Of a stretch of 64,000 bases of DNA, positions 49,301 to 61,300 are shown piece by piece; the stretch's first letter is position 1, and every line of letters begins with the position of its first letter. The notes under the pieces were generated by a model that was given only the letters and a program-made list of their open reading frames with translations, had not been told where the DNA came from and searched no databases. The stretch is taken from assembly GCA_963556495.2 (NCBI GenBank), contig OY747702.1, forward strand, positions 56,018,286 to 56,082,285, written 5' to 3'. A program made the translations under genes and the position numbers. This stretch comes from Valencia hispanica (lineage: Eukaryota; Chordata; Actinopteri; Cyprinodontiformes; Valenciidae).

Positions 49301-52300
49301 GGAAAATCCCCTCTCATCAACAGGGATTCCAGCGACTTGCGTTTTCTCCAGAATAAGGAGTTTGGGCTGATTGGATGCTACTGGTAGCCATGTTGGACAT
49401 CAGCTGGTTTTTCTCTAGTATCAGTGATGTTTACATTCAGCTCGAGCGTGTTATGGACCTTATAGAGGATGAAAGAGGCATTCGCTGTGTGTCTTTCTTT
49501 TTCTACCGAAGCTGCATGAGAAATCATTAATGTTCCCAAATGAGAGTCCTTTCTGTTTTGGTGTCACTTTTTAAAGTTGCGCTGCGGAAACGTTGCACTG
49601 TGCTCTGAGTTCTGCACAATAACATTCTAAATGTGTTCGTGTAGAAAACAACTGACAGGGCCGTAGCAAAAAATCAGAACACACGTACCGTGATACGCCT
49701 GTGAATAACTGAAATGTGCTGAAATATGTTTCCCATTAAATGTAATGTATGATTTGACCACAGGAATGTAAAGAATGAAAAAAAAACAACAATACATATC
49801 TATTCTGAATCTCTGCTGGTGAGAATACTGATGGGTAAAACTCTAAAACTGAGGCTGCATGCACTTGAAAAACAACACATAACTGAAGGTGACATTTGCT
49901 AATGTACCCCCAGCTGTAACCTTTGCTTAGCAAATGTGACCTTTGTTACAGTCAGTACATTCAGTATCCTGAGGTTAGTGTCAAGCAGAGTTAGTGGGAG
50001 GAACTCAAGCTGGTTAATAAAAAATCCAGGCTTTAGAAAAGAAGCAAGGCAGAACAAAAGTTGACAGATAGACAGGCCACGGTGCAGGGGAGGGTGAAGA
50101 TTTTGTCACCAAACTTACCCTAAACTTCTCCATTTCTTCTTCCTAGAGGGTGGTGTGCCACAAACAGAGAATGGTGGGGGGGGTGGGTTTATGAGCAAAG
50201 AGAAAAAGAGGAGACAAAGCTTAGGACAGGAAAGACCACCAAGATCACCGAAGAGAAGCAATTACACCAAACACCCACACGAAAGTCGGCAGAAAGGATG
50301 GCGACGCTTCACTTAGAGGACATCATTAAAAACAAAGACTTGCTTTCACAGAAGCTCTGAGGACTTCTTAACACCAACAGCGTGTTGGAAGAAAACAGTT
50401 GCTCCGGAAAACATTAGCCAAAACAGAACAGCTGCTTGAAGGAAAAGCGTGATGCAGAAACTTGACTGAATCTAAGTGCACCGACTGACCCCACGGAGCT
50501 AACAGGGTTAGTCAGTGGAGTGCTGAGTATTCCTAAGGGGAGGTGAGGGATTCGGTATTATTCCTACATGTCACCTTTTTGTGATAAATATTGCTCACCT
50601 GGTTCGGAACATGAGGGCTGGGTCCATGTTGACGGACGCCATGCGGCCGACATGACGGATTTCTTTGGCAATCATCCTAAGCTTCTCGAAGTTCACCAAA
50701 CCATCCACTTTGGAGTCGTTGCCTGTAACGTCAGTACATTTAAAGTATTTAGTTTAATGAAAAAAATAATTGCGGACAACAGATCTTGATTTATGAAAAG
50801 AAAAAGAAAGAAAGAAGAAAACTACAGAAAACCAAACACCAAAAGCAACAAAACTGTTAAGCTAATGCTAGCTATGACGTATTCATGTTAGCTTACCTAA
50901 ACCATCGTTTCCGATTTATTTTTCAATTCCTTCTGAAAATGTAAAGACTTTTTTTTCCCATTATAAAAATCTTCTTTTGTTAGTACTTTTTAACAGCTTC
51001 ATAAAGGCAAAAGGCATGCCAAGCTAGCATAGCTAACCTAGCTTAGCAGTGATTTGGGTTTAACTAGTTTTAAACCATTAGGCTACCTGTTTGAAATCAA
51101 CTTAATTTACATTTGAGTTTGAATAGAGATAATTTCTAAATTTTTAATCAAATAAACAACTAATTTAAAAGCAAAAAAATATCTTAAGACATTGTAATAA
51201 TTTTTTTAGCTAAAAAAAAAGGAGTATTGTTAAAGTTAACAGAAGTGCAACTTTTATTTAAAGCTGTCAAATGTCACACAAGTTAGTTATTTTATTCTAA
51301 TTTACGGATCTCTAGTTTTAAATGACCGGAAAAAAAATCAGAATGTATTTCTGAGAAATTTCTGGTAGTTATAGCCACATATTCAAAACTAGTTAAGTGC
51401 TGGTCCTTTTGCATTTTTGCCATTGCAGTTTTAGTATTTCCGTACCTTGTGTCAATTCATACCAGTCTTCAAGATGTTTTATTCATATTTTGACAACTGA
51501 AGACTGAAAATAATGTCCTGTAATCTAAACATATTCTCTTTAAGAAATGTGCTAATGTAATTCCAACGAATACTTTCTGAGGCCCTACTTGAAAACAGTC
51601 AGCTGGCCCAAACCTGGGTCAGAACTGGTATTAGGTGTAAATAAGGTTGTAATGTAAAACCAATGTACTGTCACATACCTTCATGTAGGAAGGTAAGGTC
51701 CTTCTTGATAACTGGGAACAGGGGGATGATTGGTGGCTGAAGGTTCTGATTGTTGAGAACATTCCTATACTTGGCCATATTTCTAGAGGGGTCGAAGAGA
51801 TCCTGCAAGTCCCCGAACAGTTTCTCATATTTGCTTGGTAATTTTTCCCATGTTCCCCTTAACCTGGAGACTGGAGCTAAGTTCAAGCCACTGCAAGAAG
51901 AACGACAATTATTCAAATGTGAAAAAGACAGAATTATACACTTTTTTACCAGCATGGAGTTGGTTGGTTGGTTGGGCAGACAGAAAATATAACAGTAAAG
52001 AACAAAAGTATTTTCATAGTCTAACCTGATGATGGCAAACATGGAGTTGAAGTTCTTGCACTCTCGACAATGTAGCGCGATCTTGATGAAGTGCTTTACG
52101 ATCTTCATGCGCTTCAGCTGGTTGGGTTCCCGTACCACCTCCGTTGCCACCCAGAAGGTTTCGTGGTTGATGGACTCCTCGAAGCGCTTGAGGCTGACCA
52201 AGCTGGTCTTTGAGCGCCGCTTGAACAAGTCGTCGATGTATTCGGTGGGCTCGATGGCACAGAAAAGTTCAAAGGCTCTCATGGAGAGCTGGGTGGCCAC

Positions 52301-55300
52301 CTCCACCGTGCTGAGCTGCAACAGAGCGATCTGGCCTTCTCGTAGGAGGTCCTGGGCATCTTCATCGGAGCATAATGTCTCCGTCTCCATATTGCTCTTC
52401 AGGTAGTATCTTTATGGCAGAAGATAATTTATGTTTAATATTATGTGAATTTACCAGTTTTGGATATTTTAGATATTAAGATAAACAACATTTAAACAAT
52501 AAAAACAACAATAAAAGTTCCTTGAATCCTAAATGTTTAAATGCTAACTAGTTACAGGCAATCAACTCTGGAATTTGGAAATGACTGTCACTCAACAAGC
52601 AGAAGTTTATTACTTAAAGATAGGGGTGAAAGGGCACACAAAAATCCTAGTTCGGTACGTATTTGCTACTCTTAAATCAAGAAAAACAAATAGAAATGTG
52701 CATGACGTTTTTAATGTATTTTGTTCAGCATTAAACAAAAAACTTTCAATTCCTAAAATTAATTTCATTTCATTACGTTCTATAACTTAAAAAGGTTGAA
52801 AGTATAGGACTGGAGATTTTCTTTTCTTTTTATAATAATATAATAAAATAATAAAATAGTACAAGCAGACATAGCCAGAGTAGAAAACAATATAACTACT
52901 TGAAAACAGTCAGTGTTAATGTTTAGAAATGTTTAAATAAAACATGCTTAAATCCCTTTGGAATTGTTTTGATATTTCAACAGCTTAGTTTCCCAGCTGT
53001 ACTTGAATGCAGCATGGACAGCTGTTGGGAAAAGCCCTTCTCAAGAGTGGGAATTCCGCCGACTTGCGTTTTATCTAAAATAAAAAGCTTGGGCTGACTG
53101 GATGCTACTGGTAGCCATGCAGATGTCAGCTGGTTTTTCTCTAGTATCAGTGATGTTTACATTCAGTTTGAGATTGTTTCAGGCGAGTCATTCAGTTCAG
53201 TGCAGATTGTGTTATGGACCTTATTGCTGTTGAAAGATGCGTTCGCTGACAAAGTTCTGGTTCTGGCCATCTTTCTTTTTCTACTGTAGCTGCATGAGAA
53301 ACCATTAATGTTTCCAAATAGCAGAGTTCAGTGATAGCTGGGAGTCATTTCTGGTTCGTTTTGATGTCACTTTTCAAAATTGTGCTGCAGATTGTGTATA
53401 CATGTTAAATACGTGTTCCTTATTTAACTATGTCCTGGGCTACAGTGTAACTGTAACGCAATCTAAATCAACAAGGTCAAAATAATACTTACTTTCAGGA
53501 AAAGTAAATGTACCCATTTAAATTTAAAACATCATTACCTGCCACTCAGCTGAATCCTGTCAGCTAGTTTGGAAAGCTGATCTGGCAACCGCCTCTGTTT
53601 AATGACGCCCTCAGGTGTGACAGACACTTCACACAGTGAATAAGCCTCGGGTGCCGCAGTCAGGGCAAACTCTCTAATAGCCTGGGCCACCACCTCCTTG
53701 GCCGTCGTGTCCTTCCCGATCATGATATACCGAGACTGCTGGTCGGCCTTGAAGACTCGTAACACTTGGTCTGACATATCTAGGGAGATCAAAATATTGT
53801 TTTTAAGCAAAAATACATTATTCTGTCTAAAAAAAGAGAAAACACCAGAGATTATTGGCTTTTTCTAAAGGCTTAGCAAACACGATTCAACCATAACAAA
53901 AACACGCCGAAGATTTAAAGCCCGCCACATTCATCAGAATAAAACCCAAACCCAAGGTTAAAAACTTGATTGTTTTGCATCACCTGACAACACCATTTAA
54001 ATCACCCAATTATCCCTCAGAAGTTGTGCAACTCATTTTGCATGTCTGCCAACTAAATCGTATCTGCTAAGAGATTCCTGAAAATGAAACAGAGAAGAAT
54101 TGGCGGAGAAGCAGAATAATGAGAGGAAGTACTCACTCAAGATGACTGGTACTGAAAGGTTAAAACAAAGGATGGAATGAAGTTACTATGTATTGTATAC
54201 ACTGAGTATTTTTCCCCTGTTAAGACCTATAAAAGATTATAAAAATACGGTGTATTTAACTAAATGCAAATATCAAGACAGGTACATCAGCGTTAATTCC
54301 AGAACTGGATTCAGAAAGTTCATGTAAAAAATAACAATCTGTGCTAAAGGGACATTTTTAATTATTATGAAGGAAGTTATTATTTGATAGCATATACAAG
54401 GGCTGGATGATACGGCCTCAAAACTATATTGCGATATAATCTAAAACGCGGGACAACAATATTTATTGTGATATACTCTTTTCTTCTGTTTATACATGTC
54501 AAAATGACTTCTTACATTCCAGCAGAACAACTTCAAAAAAAGTTTACAATGCCATTTAAAGAACATTTTAGTGTGCAAAATGCATTAAAAAATATATTCT
54601 AATCATTTTCCAAGAAATGCAACACAAAAATCCTCACAACATAAATAAAGATGAAGATATTTTCAATAAAATACAAGCTAAATGTTATGAAAACAAAAAG
54701 TTGAAAATTGTTTAAACTGAAGGTTAAAATGTCAAAAGAGAAACATTTCTTTCTTCTTTCCTGATAACTATTTACAAATTGAATATCCCAGAAAAATAAA
54801 GCTGCACATATTTGAATTAAAAATGCTTCACAGGTTAACAGGTTTCTGTTCCGTTAAATGGAAATAAACAAATTTTAAACTCTACCATAAATACGAACAC
54901 TGAACATCAGTATTTATCCTCCTTGCATGCCTGCTTCAAAGTATGTAGGCACAGCTTGATGACATCATCAAAATGCGCAACTGAGCAATCTATACCGTTG
55001 GGTATATTTATAGGATTTCTGCCGTATACTGTTTATATTGGTCATTACCAGTATACACTGTAGTTGGATGTCTAAAATTACTTCCAAGTGTCTTGAATAA
55101 ATGTCCTGAATGCCAACAGTACATTTAACCAGTAACATGGAGTCTCACTGCAGATTAACCCATCAAGGCTTTCCTGACTGATACAAATTTTCAGTTTTCT
55201 TCGAGCTCCCGACTAGACGACTCCAGTTATTTTATTTCTTTAGGGACTTCAACAAATACAAGTGAAAAATGTGCCGCAGGATCTTTTACATAGGTAGCAG

Positions 55301-58300
55301 TTTTAAATCCAGCAGAATAATGAATTTGAAAATGATCCCCATTTATGCACCAAAGCCCAGGCTCCTAGCATTTGTCTGATGCCTCAAAAAGGTGCTTACA
55401 ATTACATGGCGTTGCCTGCTGCTTTTACAGACAGAAAACAGTACGGGTTCCTATATTTGATTTATTTAGTGAACCTTTTTGTTATTATTATTTTAAATTT
55501 GCGGTCTCTGGACGATTGTTTTGGTGCATTTAGCAAAAGAGGAAAATGTGGATTTTTTGCAAGTTGCATCTAAGACCGCACAGCCCTATCAACTTTTTAG
55601 TTTATTTTAGAGAGAAAGTCAGATTTCTAGGGGAGCATATAGCCCAAAATAAAAATAAAAACCCAACTGCTCATCTTGATTCTCTACAAAAATGTTGTTT
55701 TAAATCCAGTGTTGGGAGTAACGCGTTACAAAAGTAATTAATTTCTGTAATGCATTGATTTTGCTGTAACGAAGTAATGTAAGGCATTACTGGGGGAAAA
55801 AATTTAATATTTTACTCGGTACAAATGTCAGTAACGCGCGTTACAAAGCATTGTTAACCCGGAATAAAGTGGTAGGTTTTCTTTTTCTTCATACAAATTC
55901 GCCAAAATCACCGCGAGATCAGCAGAGGAGAAACGTCCCCGCAAAATGTTTCACTTCCTGTAGTCAGACAGAGCAGAGATGAGTGAGCCTGCAGCTGATC
56001 TAACATCGGATAGTACGTTCTCCAGATGCGATTGTTCCTTGTATTGCACCATGAACCATCACTGTGGCTATTGTATCTTACTGTTTTTAACCACAATCCA
56101 AGCTCGGTCGGATTCCAAATCACCTTCTACTGGATGTGTAATAAGCTAATTGAGCATCATGAGCTACATTTAGATTTCCAAATCCATATTTGCATTTTAT
56201 TTTGGTGAGAGTAACTTAAAAGTAATGCAATAGTAGTGTAATGCCTTACATTTTAAATACAGTAATATTGTAATGAAACAAATTACTTTGAAATTACAGT
56301 GACAAGTAATAAATAATGCATTACAGTTTTTAAGTAACTTGCCCAACACTGTTTAAATCATAGTGCACAGGCTTAGGAGTGTTTAAAGGACTTAGAAATA
56401 CAGACGCTGCTACCACTGAGTCACAGTCTCACGTTGAGCCCCCACAGCGTGTGGATACACACCAGGCTGGTTGTTGAAGTCGAGGATGCGGTGGTGCGAC
56501 TGCAGGAGGTCCGGGTTCGACGAAGACAGGTTCCCGCTGACCGGCAGAGCTGCTGGGATCTGTTTGGACGGCTTCATCCCTACTATGCTGTCGTCCTGTG
56601 ATTGGCCTACACAAACGTCGCTGTGGAAACGAAAACAGAGGGACGCAGGGGAGAGGGGTGGAGGAGAAAAAAAACAAAACATTTGTAAAAGTTTGTTTTG
56701 CAAAAATGTGGTCTTTAATTGTCACAACCTTGCAGTAGCTGGTGTGAGCCTGCTGTGATGTCACTATCTCCCAGATGGAGGTTTGTGCCCTGCGTCACTG
56801 AATTTGGTTTAATGAAAATTTTTGTTCAGTAGAATGCTACTATATGAAAGTTTCATCACTGCCCTCTTCCTTCAAAAAGATGCGAATCTCATCTCCCAGT
56901 TTAAAGACCCTGGACAGCACCTTCCCACATGACAGTTATCGGGACTCGCTGTGAAACAGAACGGCTGTCTGTCGGAGCCCGTTTTCTCGCACAGTACCGC
57001 AAAAATTAGGGCTTTGAAAGGATGTGTTTTGATGTAGTTGACTGTGCTGAAGATATCGATCATCACATCATTCAGCTCGGGACTCGGCTGTATGGACAAC
57101 AGTGTGCCTCGGTGTATAATGTAGCGTGTGCTCTGCAGAATTGGGGAGACGCGCTTCATGTACGCCTGCAGTCCTCCTAGTCTTTGTCCCATCAGTGCAG
57201 ATCTCTACAAAGTCCCTGTATGTCCGTTGACATCTCATAAATGCCCGTGCCGATGGTAGGCATTACCCATAATTTACTGGCCTCTGTTGTGAATCATAGA
57301 TGGAAACGTGTCCATAGTGCAGGGAAGTATGTAATCCTCCGCACTTTGCACACTGTATCACTATGTAAAAAACTTTATATGAGCTTATTGAGCATTTGAA
57401 GGTGTTTGATGAAATAAAACCAAAGGCAAGATATGCTTCGCAATATTTTCTACTCTTTGGCAGGTAAGGAAGTAGGTTTAGAAGCTTATTTGGCGAGGTT
57501 TTATCTTCTGCTTTGCGTTTATGTGGGAGCCTCGTCCAAAACCTGTCAGCTATATTAGCTTTTAAATTTTATTCATTCATCCGCCTGCGATGACTCTGCG
57601 TTTAGTGTATGCCAGAGTAAACATATTTGTGGGTTTATTAGTTTGACAATGTTGGCTGATTGTATAGGGATGATGTAACAGATCTGTTGGATTGATCTTC
57701 TTACTTGTATGGTTTGGGGGGCAGGATGCTGGTGAGAGTCTTGTCGAAGATTTTTTTCAGCTTGTTGCGCCCTCCGACTGTGTTGCTCTTGGCCTTTTTG
57801 CTGGCTTTCTCCAGGCCCATGACCTGCTCCACGTCCACCGCCAGGTCCGGTATGGAGTACCGGCTGGCCTTTTTAATGTCCCCAATCTTTGGTAGGTGAG
57901 GCGCACCGTTCTTCCTGTCGTGTTCCTCGTCCCCGTCCAAGTCGTGCTCGTGTTCTGGCCGCGTCAGCAGCTCCTTAAACACTGAATGGAAAGTAATCGG
58001 GTCAAAGGACGAGCTACAGTCTTCGCTCAAGTGGAAGTGCTGAAGAGAATCTGGTAAAATTTTATTTACAAGACAGTCAACGTGAATTATCATCAGCAGA
58101 CAAAAAACAAAACTTACCTAAAAGATTTGTTTTCACAGTTATGGATAAGTGGGTGTTGTTCTTTAAAATCTCATTGGCTTTGCTGAACTGGACAGTCTCA
58201 AAGTTCTGTCCATTTACCTCCAAGATCTGCAGAAAGAACAGAACCATTTAGCATACTTAGTAAATCCCTTTCTTTTACCTCAAAATAAAAGTTATCGTGT

Positions 58301-61300
58301 AAAGAATTAGCCTTTTTTTTTTTATCAGCCTAGAACCTCAAACTATCAGCCAAATTTTTCCCAACAAGAAATAAATCTCAACTAAGATGCAGCTGATCTC
58401 CAGGTGTGTATCACATGGTTTTTAGAGCCCGACTTTTTCTGGAACTGCGTACTTTAGTCAGATGAGTTTTTAGGGCACAGACCGTCCAGGGGTCTCATTT
58501 ATGAAGCTTGCTTACGCACAAAACGGACTCTGAAAACTACGTAAGACATTTTTCTACGCCAAGTTTGGGATTTATAGAAAAAAATGTGGCGGAAAAATGT
58601 GCGCAACTTGAAGCACGCCAAGGACCTTGCTGCTTACGCACATTTAGGACACGGAGGACACCGGGACGGAAACATGGTGAATTTGAGCCACATTTTCAGA
58701 CTTGTAGAGCTTCGCTCACACACGAACACACAACCAACAGTCAGCCCCCCCCCACCCCCGTCTATGAACTGAGAACTAAAATGTAAACCTGAATGAAAAT
58801 ATGTTGCATTTAAGAATTATATCACAGTATGTTCATATCTATGCCTGCGGATTATACAGCAATTTCACTTATTGATGCATTAACTGTGTGAGGTACAAAT
58901 ATAAATACTGCAGTGACAATCTTGCATAATGCTGCACAATGGGGAGAGTCCTATTAGATCTATGTGCTGAACTGGGCCTGGTGTTAGATCTACCGACCCG
59001 CTGGAACCATTCGCTGGTGCCACTTATATTCAGGGGAGTTTAATAGTCCAAAAATTACGGTAAATACCATGACGTTCTTCAAAGAAGCAAATAAATTAGG
59101 ACATCAGCTACAGGGTTAGTCAAGAATTTTTTGATGCGAGACAAAGATGTTTACAAAATTACATATAAAAAGGTTTTCTGGGTCCAAAACCAATCAGAAC
59201 TTAAAACAAGCTAGAAAAAGAAAGCGAGCTCTTACTAACTCAAAACTTGTCAAAACAAAATATTCCATAGCTGCTTTTTAAAAGATGGGGGCAACACATT
59301 CTGTCTCCTCTGGTCTTAAATGAGCAAGTGGTGCTAACAGCAACCTCTTAACAGATGAACTAAGAATACCAGAGCTTATAGGAGGCTGCATCCACAGAAC
59401 TGTGGAGGCCTTTAAAACCGTTTCTAAAATGTAAAATGTGTGACATGTTGTCTCTTGTTTGTGTTCGTTCGAGGCTTGGTTGAGCTCATCACCCAAAAAA
59501 GGATTTTCAAGAAAGTAAAAAAGCCTTGTTTCTGGAAATTATTTACTGTCAAAAGAGTAAAAATGTTCTTAATAAGCAAGTTTTGCACAAGAAAATTAAG
59601 CTTATTCTAAGATTTCTTTGCCAGTTTTAAGAATTCTAGCCAAGAAACTTTTGCTCACCCCATTGGCAGATTTTTCTCCCAATGGGGTGAAAATTTGACC
59701 CTTTTTAAGAATATTTGGCTTATTTCAAGCAGTGCTGTTTTTACAGTGTTTATTTAGACACGTAGAAGAGAAAATCAGAGGGGAATTAGGATTCTGGCTG
59801 ATTTAGGGACATTATGCAAAGAAGAATTTCTCCAAACTATGAAAGCTGCCTTGAGATCTAAAGGGCAGCGACCCTTCAGAGCCCAGATATCTTTCCTGGC
59901 AACATTTCATGGTTTTGTGACAAACAACCCCTTCAAGATTAACACTAAAGCTGTGAGTTAGAAGATCCTGAATCAGAGGGTGATGCGAGTAAAACGTGGA
60001 AGGTGAGACTAGTCTAAATGCTTCCAAGTAAGCCCGCTTCTCTACGTTCCTTTTGGGAGAAACAGCTGCAGAGGATGTTTGGTGTCAAGAGGGCTTAACT
60101 CACATCCAGACACTTGCGAGATGCGGCTTCAAGGATTAAGAGACTTTGCTTACAGCTGAGAGGCCTGCAGAGTGTTAAACTGGCTGGGAAGTCAAGTTGC
60201 GAGGAGAAAGTCCACACAAGGGCGGCTGCAGCTACTCCCAAGTTTCATTTGAGACTTCTCGAAAGGAAACCCTTGTAATGGTAGTTAGGTCATAATGCAA
60301 AACCAGTTTCATGAGAAAAACGAACTTCAAGTGGTGTGACAAAAAAGATCAGTATGAGCGCTGGTCTGTGGGTCTGACTGAGATTTTTCTTCACAGGCGA
60401 AAAGAGAAAGACATTAAAGAGCTTTTGAGAACGCCGGAAGGTTAAACAAACCCGGAAAATATTCTAATAAAAACTGTAAGCCAGTGCAATCCTACACCAA
60501 CGTCCCCTGGAGTCACCTGATCTCCACGCTTGAGTCCGGCCTCTGCTGCCTTGCTCCCTGGCTCCACGGCATCGATGAAGATGCAGAAACCTTTCTCTTG
60601 ACCTCCGAGGAGGGTGAACGCCAGAGGAGAGTCTCTGGAGGGCTTAGTCAGTGTCACAAGCCGCGGCTTGGCTTTAGCAGCACATGCTATGTTTAACAGT
60701 CTGAGGTGCCCGCACATTTTCTGAAAAAAAACAAAACAAAAAAATAACAACAATTCAGATTTCTCCCTCATTTCTCTTCTTGTATTTGTTGAAGCACTCT
60801 TCACATGAGAAACTTACTTCCTTCTCCAGATTGCTCTCAAACTCCTCCAAAAAGTGAGTCAAGGCGGCGTCGCCCTCGAAGTCATTGAAGTGATTGTTCA
60901 CCCACAGCAAGACTACCCGTGTAACCTGAATAAAGTCACATGATCGGCACACGTTGGCATACACTGTAATATCTAATAATATCATAGGTTATCAAATTTA
61001 AAAAAGAAAAACAACACAGACGCTTTTCAATGTCTTCAAAAAGTTCATTTACATCAGTAATTCAGTTAAAAAAGTCAAATTTATGTAGCTTCACTACTGA
61101 TATAATTATATATATAATTATATAATATATATTATAATACAATTAATAATAATATTATAATATATATATAACTAATGAAATATAATATAATTATACAATT
61201 TATATTTATATAAATATAATTATAATACTACTGATATAATTATATATATATAATTATATAAAGTATAATTAATGAAATATAATATAATGATATAATTTAT

